Part shown: piece by piece, positions 1 through 11,210 of the stretch
Position numbering within the stretch: position 1 is the stretch's first letter
Layout of the letters: each line of letters begins with the position of its first letter
Origin: Opisthocomus hoazin
Lineage: Eukaryota; Chordata; Aves; Opisthocomiformes; Opisthocomidae
Length of the DNA stretch: 64,000 nt
NCBI RefSeq assembly: GCF_030867145.1
Contig: NC_134440.1
Location: forward strand, 806,001 to 870,000
Reading direction: 5' to 3'
Program-made: the position numbers and the translations under genes
The notes under the pieces: model-generated
The model's input: only the letters and a program-made list of their open reading frames with translations
The model's database searches: none
What the model was told of the DNA's origin: nothing

Positions 1-742
1 CCGGAGCCCGCGGCACCGCGCGTGGTGGGGACCGGGCCGGAGCTGGCGAGGCAGAGCCTTAATGGCGTGCTGCTGGCACGGCTCAGGCGGGAGCCGGCTG
101 CTCCGCCACAGCCACGGCCACGCACCGCGCGAGCGAGCCGATCCCGCACGCTGCGCCGCGGGCACGGACCAGGCAGGTTTCGTCCTCGGACTCACGAGGT
201 CAGCCACTTGCCCAGAAAAAAGCAGAGGTGTCAAGTGGAAATACGTATTTTTGGCACCCTCATACTCCGTGCTCCGTGTGCTGGAGCCCATCCTGGGGGA
301 CGAACCCGCTCCCCCGCCAGGCAACGCCGGCCCCCGCAGCGGCGGCCCCTTTTTGGGGTGCTCCACCCTCGCCCCCCCAACCAAAGCTCCCTGGAAGCGC
401 AGCAGCCGCTGCGTGTCACACCACTCGCCCCTCGGGAGCACGGACGCTCGTCCGCCCAGCACTGCGACCGCCAGTAACGGACCATCCCGAATTAGCGCGT
501 TCCCACCCGGCAGGCCTTGGGATCTCGCTCATCTTTCCACGTCACCTGGCAGGAGGAGTCTTGCCCTTTGCCGGTGCCTGGCGAGCATGGCAGCGGCGTG
601 GGGAGGGACGCGGGGACAGCTGATCCCACCCAGACCTGTCCCCCCGAGGTGCTGCCGAAGGGGAGCGGGACCCCCGCCCGGGAGCTCCGGAGGGGACGAA
701 GCCCCTCGCCCCGGGGCTGCCGCTGCAGGCAGTGCTGGGCTG

Positions 743-818
743 CCAGGTTTTGGCTTCACCACCAGCTCTTGGCTTCACCACCAGGTTTTGGCCTCACCGC
801 CAGGTTTTGGCCAGCCCG
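743..818. repeat. 19-bp tandem repeat, 4 copies
   Basis: Units starting CCAGGTTTTGGCTTCACCA begin at 743, 762, 781 and 800 with a few substitutions. It is a small minisatellite in EFNA2 intron 1. Confidence 0.85.
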
Positions 819-1130
819 CGGCTGCCGGATGCTCCCGAACCTCGGGGAGCGTCACCAACCCAAGGCAAGGGCAGCCCCTGCCCCATGGCCGTGGGGCTGG
901 GGACGCCTGAGAGGGCTCGGTGGCCTCTTGCCCCGGCACGGGGACCCCGAGGTCCCCAACCCTGCGGTGCTGCCACCTCCCCGCAGCCTGCCCGGGCTGT
1001 CCGGCAGCGCTGCCCCCGGGCTGGAGCCCCCCTGAGCCCCGGGCAGCAGCACCAAGCGGCCCCCCCCCGCACCCCGAGCCCCCTCCCCAGCCGCTGCCGC
1101 CCGCTCGCGGTGCCTCTGGCGAAACAGAGA

Positions 1131-1275
1131 TCAGAAATGTTAGATCTTTCCTAACATCTCCTGCCAGCGCGGCAGTGCCCTCTCCAGAGTCCCCGGGCCT
1201 CTGTTCTGCACACGCGGCACATCCTCTGCCGCAGATTAAAAACGACCCCCCCTCATTTGCACATAAAAGCGGCCG
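1131..1275. promoter_or_regulatory. AT-richer island with a perfect 7-bp inverted repeat
   Basis: Composition falls sharply in A/T-poor surroundings. ATGTTAG (1,137-1,143) and CTAACAT (1,151-1,157) form a perfect inverted repeat around a 7-nt spacer, and a TTTGCACATAAAA stretch follows at about 1,256. It is a candidate protein-binding or conserved element; function is inferred only from composition. Confidence 0.2.
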
Positions 1276-4132
1276 CTGCGGGGCCGGGCACCCCGGCATG
1301 GAAGGGGGGCTGCAGGTTAAACGCCGTAACGGAGCGCGGCGGCACAGAACCCCCCCCGCAGCCCCAGAGACCCCGGGGGGCGAGACGGAGGGGGGGGCAG
1401 CCCTGACGGCCCTCGCTGCGCCGTGCTGGGCCACCCCCCGGGACCCCCACGCTGCCCCGTGCCCCCCTGTGCCAGCCCATGGCACCCCCAGAGCCCGCCG
1501 TCCCCCCAGCCCAGCACCGGCCCCGTCCTCCCCGCTCGGCATCGCGTGGGCAAACCGCTGCCCTCGCACCCCGGCGCGGCCGGCGGCACCACCGGGACCA
1601 CCGGGCATCGCTGCCCGAGCGGCTCACGGGGCACACGGACCCCCCAAATCACCGGTGCCACCACATCGCTCGCTGCCAGCCCTCGGGGTGAAGCGGTGCC
1701 CGCTCCACTTCTCCGCAGCGGGACGGTACCGGGGGGGGTTCTCTGGCCGCGGCTGCCCCTCGGCCTCCCCGGGGAGCGCCCGCGCCCGCCCGGCTCCGGG
1801 CATGGCGGCAGACGGCCGTACGCGCAGCCGGGCTCCGCGCAAATTTAATCAGATCAGAAATTCATCGTCGGAGAGACGGTGGCTGGGAAGCGTAACGGTA
1901 ATTGCGTTAGAGCCGGCAGCCCCGCGGCCTCGCCGCGCTGTGCCCGGACAGCACGGCGGCACGGGCACGGCAACGCCGGGGCTGGGGGCTCACCGGGGGC
2001 CCAAAGCCCCCCGGTCCCGGCGGGGAGCCGGCCGAGGGGACGGAGGGTCCCGCAGGGAGGGAGCGGGGCGAGCGGCGCTGGGCGAAGCGGGCGGCCAGAT
2101 GGCTGCGGTGTTCCCGGTGGCGGCTGACAGCCAAGGTGACGGGGACACCGGGCCCCGGCGGGGAGCCGGGGGGGACAGAGGCCGCCCACGCTCCCCCCGT
2201 CACAGCCTGCCACGGTCCGGCACGCGTGCGCCCACGCACACCCCACCCAGCACGCGTGCGCCCGCTGTGCCGCGCACACGCAGCCCGGCGCGGACGCACG
2301 CCTGTGGACCCTGTCGCACGCCCGGCTCACGTCCGCTGGCGCTCCCGCAGCCGTCGCGCCCGACACGCCGCTCCCAGCCGGACGCCAGACACGTACCCGC
2401 CCGCGCGCGAGGCCACGCGTGCTCATACGTGCTCCGCCTGCTCACGCTGAGTGCCCTAATTAACACGTCTGGCGACACGGGCGGGCGCTGATAACGGGCA
2501 CGGGACGGGAGCCGCTGGGGGTTATCTGCCGGCGGCAGCCGGGCCCCCCACCGCCCACGCCGGCTCCGCGCCGCAGCCTGCCGGGACAGCCAGATCAAGG
2601 CGCCTGTGTGGGGGTCTCCCGCAGCGGGATGGGGGAAACAGCCCCCGGCGCTGGCCTCGTTAGCACTGCCGAGCCCCGACGCTCGTTACGGCCGGCCCTG
2701 GCACGCTGCGGGCAGAGCCCCGGCCTGCAGAGTCCCCAGCGCCGCGGCCGTCGGCGCTTGGCCCCACGGCACGGGCAGCGGCACCGTGCCAACCTCCCGT
2801 CCCGTCTGCCGTCACCTCCCTGCCCCGGCGCTCCCCGGAGCCACGGGAGCTGCTCTCGGTCTCACCCTGGAGCCACGACAAGGACTTGGCACAGACCTGC
2901 CGCGACGCCGGCACAGCCGCTGCCCCCGTGCCTCAGTTTCCCCATCCCAGGGCTGGACCATCGCGCTCAGCCGCAGAGCAGGAGACCCTTCCCACCCCCT
3001 GCTGCTTCAGACACACAACCCAGCGTGGACAGACACGGATGGACGGATGGACACGTACTGCCACGTTACCGCAGCCGTGGGGCACGTCACTCTCCGGCAG
3101 CGTCCCGGTCCCCGGCGGTGGCAGGGCCGGGGACAGCGGGGCGCGCGGGTGACTCCGTGACCTTGCCGCACGTCCCTTCGCAGGGAATCTGGCGCGAGCG
3201 GCGGGAGCGATTTCTGAGCGTGTTCGCCGGCGAGCGCGGCTGCGGTAATTTGATCGGCAGGAGCCGGCGAGAGCACCGGCCCCGCCATCACGGCGAAAAC
3301 GCCGGCGAGGTGGAACTCGGCCGGCCGCCGCGCCACGGGCCGCCGCGGCGGGGACAGGCGGCTGCTGGCAGGTGGACAGCGGGACGCGGCTCGAAGGACG
3401 GACGCAGCGGGCACGGCCACGCACGGGGCAGGGACCTGCCTGCTCGTCCCCTGGCGCCCGCCTGCCCCGTGCCGCCCCAGCAACCCGGGGGACGCCGGGC
3501 GGGAGCCAGACCCCCGGTGACCCCCAGCCCAAAGGCCAACGCCGGCCTCCTGCCCCCAGCCCTGCCGGTGACGGCGGCGGAGCCGTGATTTCTCACGGCA
3601 GCCCCTGACAGCTCCCCTTGACGGGGTCCCCGGGGGGGCCGAGCGATGCCTTCTGTCTGCCCAACAATTAATTATTTCCCTGCTAACGATGAACTCGGCC
3701 TCGCAAAGCGCCTAGCGGCTCCCCGCGCTCCTCTCCCCCGCCCCGCCGTGCCCCTCCCCACCCCGGGACCCCCCACGTCCCCCATGGCGGGCTGGGGCAG
3801 GGGGACGCTGGGGGACCCGAGCTTTGGAACCGCCCTGCACCCCGCCAGCCCCCCCATGGGCACCCCGAAACCAGGCGGCCCCGTCAGCGAGAAGGAAGGG
3901 GCCCGCGGGTCGGCGCAGGCCGAGTGCGCGGGGCAGAGCGAGTGCGACCGTGGCCCCCGCGCGCCCCGCGCCGAGGAGCCGGTGACTGGATGGCGGGGCC
4001 GCGCTAACGCAGAAAACCCGTTGCGGCTCACTCGACGCTCTCCCACGGGCTCCCACTACACCGCGGGGGTCTGCATGGGGCCCCCCACCGCCGAGCGGCA
4101 AGCCCGGACCGCAGCTCTGCCGCCCGGGAGGG
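1276..4132. other. GC-rich intron DNA with two small AT-rich patches
   Basis: Mostly CpG-rich single-copy sequence with no exon signal. Short AT patches lie at 1,836-1,915, 2,452-2,470 (CTAATTAAC) and 3,660-3,690 (overlapping TAATTA homeodomain cores). Near 2,210-2,290 the phrase CACGCGTGCGCCC recurs imperfectly. Nothing else is recognised. Confidence 0.5.
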
Positions 4133-4560
4133 TGGTGGATGGGGGGAGGGATGCGGGGAGGGATGTGGGGAGGGATGGGGATGCGGGGAGGGATGTGGGG
4201 AGGGATGTGGGGAGGGATGGGGATGTGGGGAGGGATGTGGGGAGGGATGTGGATGCGGGGAGGGATGTGGGGAGGGATGTGGGGAGGGATGTGGATGTGG
4301 GGAGGGATGAGGGGAGGGATGTGGGGAGGGATGGGGATGTGGGGAGGGATGTGAGGAGGGATGAGGGGAGGGATGTGGGGAGGGATGGGGATGTGGGGAG
4401 GGATGTGAGGAGGGATGAGGGGAGGGATGCGGGGAGGGATGGGGCTGTGGGGAGGGATGTGGATGTGGGGAGGGATGTGGGGAGGGATGTGGATGCGGGG
4501 AGGGATGTGGGGAGGGATGTGGACGCGGGCAGGGACGCAGACAGGGATGCAGGCGCAGGG
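4133..4560. repeat. G-rich 12/18-bp minisatellite, G-quadruplex capable
   Basis: The plus strand repeats GGGGAGGGATGT (12 bp), often extended by a further GGATGT to 18 bp, for about 400 bp, degenerating after 4,530. Each unit has a G4 and a G3 run, so many G-quadruplex registers are possible on the plus strand, which is the template strand for EFNA2 transcription. Translated frames give simple repeats such as PHIPPHIP and are not real proteins. Confidence 0.9.
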
Positions 4561-4804
4561 AGCGATGCGCACACAGGGAGGGGATGTGTGCACGAGGCTC
4601 CCGGCTGCGCGTGGCGAGCGCAGGGCCAGCACCCCGCTGCCCGCAGCCCTGCGAGGCACAGGCAGCAGCAGGCAGGGACGGAACCTGGGGTGCAGCGGGG
4701 ACCCTGCCCCAGCCCGGCTCGGCGCTGCGGCGCGGGGACCCCCGGGGCTGCCGGCAGCGGGGACGCGCGCTCGGGCCGGTCCCCTGCAACGGAAGAAGCA
4801 ACGG

Positions 4805-5180
4805 AGCCGTGAAAAGAAGTAAAATAATTGTCGGGAGCTCCCAGGCCGGCCTCCCCGCCGGTGCTTTCTGTTTAAGGCTAGTTAATAGCCAGTGTTCTCT
4901 GGTTAGGCCTGAGTGACATTTCCAGAGTTATAATAACTGAGCTATTACTTGCCGTATTGATGCGTTCCCCCCGCCGGCAGCCCGCTCATCCCGCGCCGCG
5001 CCGCCCGGCCGCCGAAAGCTCCTTTAGTCAATAGCACTTCTATTTTTCATTACTCCCTGGAAATGTGGCTCTTGGAAGCTCATCCGTCATTCAATTACGC
5101 CCTGGTTCAGTCCTATCATACACGTGTCATAAAGTTCCTCAGATCTGAACTGCTGTTAATTTTCTGCGCCATCCCACGGG
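4805..5180. promoter_or_regulatory. Candidate conserved noncoding element (AT-rich island A)
   Basis: About 375 bp of AT-balanced, non-repetitive DNA starts directly after the G-rich array. It contains CTAGTTAATAG, TTATAATAACTGAG, GTCAATAGCAC, TCATAAAG and TGTTAATTTTC, i.e. several homeodomain-type cores. One side is cut by a GC-rich gap at 4,965-5,020. Such islands in otherwise GC-saturated avian introns are often conserved enhancers; conservation itself cannot be checked here. Confidence 0.35.
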
Positions 5181-6780
5181 GATGCCCGGGACGTGCCTGG
5201 AAAGCAGCCAGGCGGCCGAGGGCATGCCGGGTACGGGCGCAGCGGGCGCGGGGCTGCGGTGGGGCCGGGTGCCCGGGCGCGGGGGGCTCTCTGCCCGCCG
5301 GCTGGCCGGGCGCTGCCCCTTCCCCAGGCAGCAGCAGCCGCACCGGCCGCTGGCGACCTTGGCAGCGCAGGCAGTTTCCTCCTGCGGCTGGCGGCTCCTC
5401 TATCGGGTGTTGGTTTAGCAGGGTGAGCCCCCCCCTTCCCCTTCCCTTTAATCCCGTCGGCATCCGTGCTCAGCACGTCCGTCCGCAGAATGATCACCTG
5501 CCTGGCAGATCTGTCACTTCACCAGATGTAAGCGGGGAACGCTTCTCTTTTTTGTTTTTTTGAAACCTTCCTTATTTTCTGTTTCTTGGACGCCGCAGCT
5601 GGCGGGCAGAGGCGGCTGCCGCGGGCGGAACCCGCTCCAGGTCATCCCTGCCCTCGGCCGAGGGCTCGCTGGGCTCGGCTCCGCTCGCCGGCTGCGGTTC
5701 GGTGGGAGGATGGCAGGGCACCGGCGCGACGGGCGGGTGCCATGCGCTGCGCCGTGCCGCTCCTCCGTCCTCTGCTGCCCGCGAGGGCCGGGCACGGACC
5801 CACGAGCCGGGGGCAGAAATGGCCCCAGGAGGAGGCTGGGGGACGCCGGGGGCAGAGGGTCTCAGTCCAGACAACCCCCGGCCCCCTCCGGTCCCCGAGC
5901 CCCTGCCCGGTGAGCTGCGCTGTGCCCTCGGGGGCCCGGCCACCGCGTCGCAGAGGAACCGCGGGCAGCGCTGCCGGACGTGTCCCCGCACGGACAGCAA
6001 GCACCCGCGAGCCCTTCACAGGCGTCAAAACGCCAGCCCTGAGCGGTGACATCGGTCCTGCCCCTGCCACAAAGCCCCCGGGCATCACCTCCCCGCGTCC
6101 CCACGCTCCCGGGCGCCCGCAGTCGGGGCTCCGCGCACTCCCCCATCCGCGGGGCCGAGCCGGGGGTCCCGTCCAGCCCCTGCCTCGCCGCCTGGGTGGC
6201 CTCGGCCGTGCCGCTCGGCCTCGCCTGCTGCCCCGCAGCAGGACAACGGCTTCGCCAGCGTCCCGCTCCTCCGCATGCCGGTCCCCACGGGGCCTCCCAC
6301 AACCGGGATGGGCACGCGCCCGGGCGCCGGCGATCGCCGCGTGTCACTTGTCAGCTCCCGGCACAGCCGCGCGACGCCTCCAGCCACGCTCCTCCCCGGC
6401 CCCTTCCCGCTGCTCGCGACGGCTCCGGCCACGCCAACGGCCTCCAAAGTGCTTCACAGACAAATGTCCCCGGTCAGGAGGACGCTGCTGCCACGCGGCC
6501 AGGGCCAGCCCTGCCATGGGGCTGCCCCAAGGCTCTCACCGCCCCCGGGACCACCGCCAGCCCCTCAGTCCCGCCGGACAGAGCCTTCATCCCAGCTGCT
6601 CATCCGGGAAACTGAGGCACGGTGGGGTCTGTGCGCGCTCAGGGTGAGATGCGGGTGCTTGGCAGCTCCCAACGCATCACGGGGCCGGCGAGCTGGCGGG
6701 ATGGCCCTGCTGCCACCGGACAGCGGTGACCGGGGAGCTGCCCCAGCCGCAGCGGGGTGACCCTGCCCGGCGCCTCGGGG
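5181..6780. other. GC-rich intron DNA, no exon seen
   Basis: Single-copy GC-rich sequence. One T-rich patch lies at 5,540-5,590. Around 6,444-6,460 and 6,606-6,620 short matches to MIR SINE words occur (AAGTGCTTCACA, GGAAACTGAGGC), too far apart to be one clear copy. Confidence 0.4.
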
Positions 6781-6849
6781 CAGCAGCGGTGGTCCCAGGG
6801 GGGCAGCAGCGGTGGTCCCAGGGGGGCAGCAGCGGTGGTCCCAGGGGGG
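6781..6849. repeat. 23-bp tandem repeat, 3 copies
   Basis: Three identical units beginning CAGCAGCGGTGGTCCCAGG start at 6,781, 6,804 and 6,827. Confidence 0.95.
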
Positions 6850-7245
6850 CACCTCCTCCGCCCAGCCTGGCATCTCTCCCCAGTCCCCTCCCAGATTGCC
6901 ACCGAGACTCACGCTTCGCGCTGGGGCACGGCTAATGAGTGGCCTAATTGATCCGTGACGAGGCTCTGCTCCTCGCCGGGAGATCGATGCTGGAACCCGC
7001 TCAAGGCTCTGCGCAAAGCCCAGCCGGGCAGCACCGCCCGGGCCCGCGGGGAAGCGCCCATCGACCCGGCCCCGATCGATCCCACGGAGCAGAGGATGGA
7101 GGGGCGGGCGGCCACCCCCGCCGAGGGGACCGGGGGGAGCAGACCCCCGGGCGGGCTTTCCTCCCGCTTGGTCCAGCCCCGAGGCACCGCAGGCGAAGCC
7201 AGCGACGGTGCCTGGGGCTGGGGTGACCCTCCCGGCCACGCCGAC

Positions 7246-8280
7246 CCGGTCTCCATCTCCCCAAGCCGAGCGGGTCCCCCATCTCCCCAAGCCGACCCGG
7301 TCCCCATCTCCCCAAGCCGACCCGGTCCCCATCTCCCCAAGCCAAGCGGGTCCCCATCTCCCCAAGCCGACCCGGTCCCCGTCTCCCCAAGCCGAGTGGG
7401 TCCCCATCTCCCCAAGCTGAGAGGGTCCCCATCTCCCCAAGCCGAGCGGGTCCCCATCTCCCCAAGCCGAGCGGGTCCCCATCTCCCCAAGCTGAGAGGG
7501 TCCCCGTCTCCCCAAGCCAAGCGGGTCCCCATCTCCCCAAGCCAAGCGGGTCCCCATCTCCCCAAGCCAAGCGGGTCCCCATCTCCCCAAGCTGAGAGGG
7601 TCCCCGTCTCCCCAAGCCAAGCGGGTCCCCCATCACCCCAAGCCGAGCGGGTCCCCCATCTCCCCAAGCCGACCCGGTCCCCATCTCCCCAAGCCGAGCG
7701 GGTCCCCCATCACCCCAAGCCGAGCGGGTCCCCCATCTCCCCAAGCCGACCCGGTCCCCATCTCCCCAAGCCGAGCGGGTCCCCATCTCCCCAAGCCGAG
7801 CGGGTCCCCATCTCCCCAAGCTGAGAGGGTCCCCGTCTCCCCAAGCCAAGCGGGTCCCCCATCACCCCAAGCCGAGCGGGTCCCCCATCTCCCCAAGCCG
7901 ACCCGGTCCCCATCTCCCCAAGCCGAGCGGGTCCCCCATCACCCCAAGCCGAGCGGGTCCCCCATCTCCCCAAGCCGACCCGGTCCCCATCTCCCCAAGC
8001 CGAGCGGGTCCCCATCTCCCCAAGCCGAGCGGGTCCCCCATCTCCCCAAGCCGACCCGGTCCCCATCTCCCCAAGCCGAGCGGGTCCCCGTCTCCCCAAG
8101 CCAAGCGGGTCCCCCATCACCCCAAGCCGAGCGGGTCCCCCATCACCCCAAGCCGAGCGGGTCCCCCATCTCCCCAAGCCGAGCGGGTCCCCCATCTCCC
8201 CAAGCCGACCCGGTCTCCATCTCCCCAAGCCGAGCGGGTCCCCCATCTCCCCAAGCTGACCCGGTCCCCTGTCTCCCCAG
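7246..8280. repeat. 25/26-bp minisatellite, about 40 copies with higher-order structure
   Basis: Roughly 1 kb is built of 25- or 26-bp units containing CCAAGCCGAGCGGGTCCCC. Four main variants alternate at the core: GCCGAGCGGGT, GCCGACCCGGT, GCCAAGCGGGT and GCTGAGAGGGT; some units read ATCACCCC instead of ATCTCCCC. A 77-bp trio of units recurs at 7,632, 7,709, 7,861 and 7,938, showing unequal exchange in multi-unit steps. The unit lacks stop codons in most frames on both strands, hence long spurious reading frames. Confidence 0.97.
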
Positions 8281-9659
8281 GCCTCCCCCCAGCAGCCGCC
8301 AGGCTCCTCCTGCACAAGGACGTGCTGGTGCCGCTGCTGCTGCTGGCAGCTGGCACGGCCAGCGCCGGCTCTGCCAGCCCGCGGCACCCCTGCGCAGGAG
8401 CAGCCGCACGGCACCGCGCTTCGCCGCATTCGCCCGCTGCGGCTCCATCCGCCCCCAGGACCAGCCCCGGGTGCGTCCCCGGCGAGTGCCGCGGGCTGTG
8501 CCGGGGACCGGCAGCCATCGGTTCTCGGTGACCGGCGACACGGCGGGTGTCACCGCCTCGCCGGGCAAGGGGCCGACACCAGCACCCCGGCACCAGGAGC
8601 TCCCCCGCACCCAACCCTGGGTGGGGGGCACGGGGAAGCCCCTCGCCCCTTCCAAGGTGTGGGGTGACCGTGGGGTGCAGGAGGCTGCAAGGGGGGCTCC
8701 TCCCCGGCACCTCCACCCCCGTGCGAGGCCGGAGGGGAGCGGGGACCCCGGGGAGGGGGCGAGCCCCCGTGCTGGGGGGCCAGCGGTCGCCTTCACCAGC
8801 CCGGGGGAGGTCACAGGGCCAGCAGCACCACGCTTCTTCCCTGGCCCAGCTCTTCCCCCCCCCTTACTCCTTCCCCTCGTGCTCCCCCGGCTAAATTTGA
8901 CCGAATTTGGCGAGAGCGGCCGGGGTCGCCACTTCTCAGGGCTCGATGCCCCCCTGCCCCTCCCTGCTCCTTTCACCCGGGTTTCAGCCTTTTCGCTTTG
9001 TCCATTCACTCCGAGATAATCAGATTAACGCCGTGCCCGGGGTGCCCCCCCACCCCGTCCCCCCTCGGCGGGTCTGGGGAGCCGCGGCCGAGCTCCGGGC
9101 ACCGAGCTCCGGGCAGCGCCGTGCCAGGGCCGGCGCTGGCACCGGGCAGGGGCGCGGGGCCGGGGGGCTGCGGGGGCAGAGGGCGCGACCGGGGCGGCAG
9201 CAGCCGCTCTGCCCCCCAAGGCCACCCCGCGCTTTGGGGGATCCCCCCCCTTCTCACTTCAACTCAGGCTACAGGAGCGCCTCAGCACAGAAGAAAGTCA
9301 GAAAAAAAGGCTGATTTTTATTTTTCTCCCCTCTCTTTGCTCAGGGGCCGCGTGCCCCGCGCTGCCCCGCGCCAACCCTCCACCAATGCCCGCGCAGCGC
9401 GACGGGTGCCCGCCCGCGGGCAGCGACGGACGAAGCCGGGACCCCACCTCCGGCCCCAGAGCCCCCCCGGACACACACGAGACCTGGACCCCCCCAGGGA
9501 CCCCAGCAGCGCCCGCGCCCTGTCCCCGGGGACCCCAGCAGCGCCCACGGCTCCTCGGCAGCTCTGCAAAGGGAGCGACTTCCCAGCAGAAACTTTCCGG
9601 CCCCGTCCCGCTCGCCCTCCCCGCGTGCTCCAGCCCCCGGCAGCCCCCAGCTCACCCAA
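8281..9659. other. GC-rich intron DNA, nothing recognised
   Basis: Single-copy GC-rich sequence with a small AT patch at 8,890-8,910 and a T-rich run near 9,312-9,332. No splice-flanked reading frame or known repeat was seen. Confidence 0.4.
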
Positions 9660-9870
9660 CGCCCCCCACCCAAACCTTCAAAATTGATTTCAATTCACTT
9701 CGGCCCAGCTCCGCACACAAACGCATTCGACACGGGCGCTCTCCCCCGGCCAGGATTGTATGCAAAGGCAGTTAGGGGTCAATGAATAATTCATACGCCG
9801 CTGTCTTTCAGAATTATACTGTGGAAAAATAAATCTGAGACTATATAAAAAAAAAAAAAGAAAGAAAAAA
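9660..9870. promoter_or_regulatory. Candidate conserved noncoding element (AT-rich island B)
   Basis: AT-rich, non-repetitive block with TTCAAAATTGATTTCAATT, a TATGCAAAG octamer-like word at about 9,760, GAATAATTCATA and AGAATTATACTG, ending in a short A-run (about 9,848-9,870). No reading frame is supported. Function is inferred from composition only. Confidence 0.3.
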
Positions 9871-10429
9871 GAAGCTGGGGGGCGCGAGGAGGCAGCTCTC
9901 GGCCCCTCGCCCCACCGCGGCCGCGGGGATGAAAGCGGCGGCGCGCCGGCAGCCCCTCTTCCATTGAGCGCCCCGACATTGAGCTCTGCGCCGAGACCAC
10001 CGCAGACCCTTCCTGTGCTTTGTTCGGCCGCCTTTTCACCCCCCGCCGCGGGGAGGGGGCGGCGAGGGCTGGGGGGGGCCCTTTGAAGAAACCCACTCAT
10101 CCGCTCGGCTGCTCGAGTTCAAGGGGCGGCGGGCTGGGGTGAGGGGGGGGGCTGCCCGGCGTGCCCCTGCCCCGGCTCTGCCAGGACCCCCCCGCGCCCC
10201 CGGCACCCTCTGCCTCCCGCCGATGGGCCTCGCGGGCCCGGGGAGGGTGGGAGGCTCTGCCCCATCCCGAGGGGTCCCGCAGTGGGTTTTGGGGTGGTCG
10301 CACCCCCCCCCAAGCCCAGAGCACCCAGCCCGGTGCCCAGCCTGGGACCGGCCGTGCCCGCGTCCCCCCCCAGCCGGCGCGGGCCACGTGCTCGCCGCGC
10401 CATGCGCTGCCGGGGAGGGAAGGATGCGG

Positions 10430-10490
10430 GAGCCACTTTAATTTGGCTATTTAAAAATAAAGAAATCACAGTGGCTTTGAAAGCCCGGAG
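10430..10490. promoter_or_regulatory. Short AT-rich element with MEF2-like core
   Basis: CTATTTAAAAATAAAG at about 10,447 resembles a MEF2/SRF-type A/T core; nearly the same 14-bp word recurs at about 51,355. It sits alone in GC-rich DNA. Confidence 0.2.
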
Positions 10491-10680
10491 GGGTCCCAGC
10501 GGAGAGACCTCCATCCCCCCCTTCAAAGGCCGCCTCCGCTTTCTTCCCCCCGCTCGCAGCTCACAGAGGTGCGCGAGCGCTCTCGCCTCCGCCGAAAGAG
10601 CTTTTTAATTGCTGCCAGGCACAAGGTGCCAAGCGCTCCCCTTCCCCTTCCCCGCTGCGAGAGGGGAGAGCAGAGGAGGC

Positions 10681-10694
10681 GGGGGGGGGGGGGG
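10681..10694. repeat. Poly-G run (14 nt)
   Basis: An uninterrupted run of 14 G on the plus strand; prone to length error in assemblies. Confidence 0.95.
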
Positions 10695-10865
10695 TCACCC
10701 CAAGGCACGGCAGCTCTGCCGGGCACGGGGTGACCGAGCCGGGGGGCAGCCGGGGCTGGCGTCCCCCCCCGTGGGGTGCCGGGTGGCCGAGGGCGACGGG
10801 GATCCCCGGCGAGCGCAGGCGAGGTCACGGGGGCTGCGCCGGGCTCTGGAGCAGACGCTGGCGGG

Positions 10866-11210
10866 GGAACGGGCGACGCTGGGTGCGGGGACGCTGGGTG
10901 CGGGGACGCTGGGTGCAGAGACGCTGGGTGCGGGGACGCTGGGTGCGGGGACGCTGGGTGCGGGGACGCTGGGTGCGGGGACGCTGGGTGCGGAAACGCT
11001 GGGTGCGGGGACGCTGGGTGCGGGGACGCTGGGTGCGGGGACGCTGGGTGCGGGGACGCTGCGTGCGAGGACGCTGGGTGCGAGGGCGCTGGGTGCGAGG
11101 GCGCTGGGTGCGAGGGCGCTGGGTGCGAGGGCGCTGGGTGCGGGGACGCTGGGTGCGGGGACGCTGCGTGCAAGGACGCTGCGTGCGGGGACGCTGGGTG
11201 CTCCCGCCGG
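10866..11210. repeat. 15-bp minisatellite, about 22 copies
   Basis: Units of GACGCTGGGTGCGGG repeat with a 15-bp period. Variants replace GGGGAC by AGGGCG in a cluster near 11,090-11,135 and GGGTGC by GCGTGC near 11,055 and 11,165. Because 15 is a multiple of 3, every frame gives a 5-residue peptide repeat (for example LGAGT or GCGDA); this is a by-product, not a gene. Confidence 0.95.

Noticed and set aside
2927-2962. TGCCTCAGTTTCCCCATCCC as a reverse MIR
   Set aside because: Only one short generic word matches; not enough to call a SINE.
3646-4812. 388-residue frame with VGRDVGRD repeats and its opposite-strand PHIPPHIP frame
   Set aside because: Pure translation of the G-rich minisatellite inside an intron.
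6955-8430. Long reading frames on both strands through the 25/26-bp array (SPSPQAERVP and LGEMGTRSAWG-type repeats)
   Set aside because: Produced by a stop-free tandem unit; frames shift between unit lengths, no splice sites, no family similarity.
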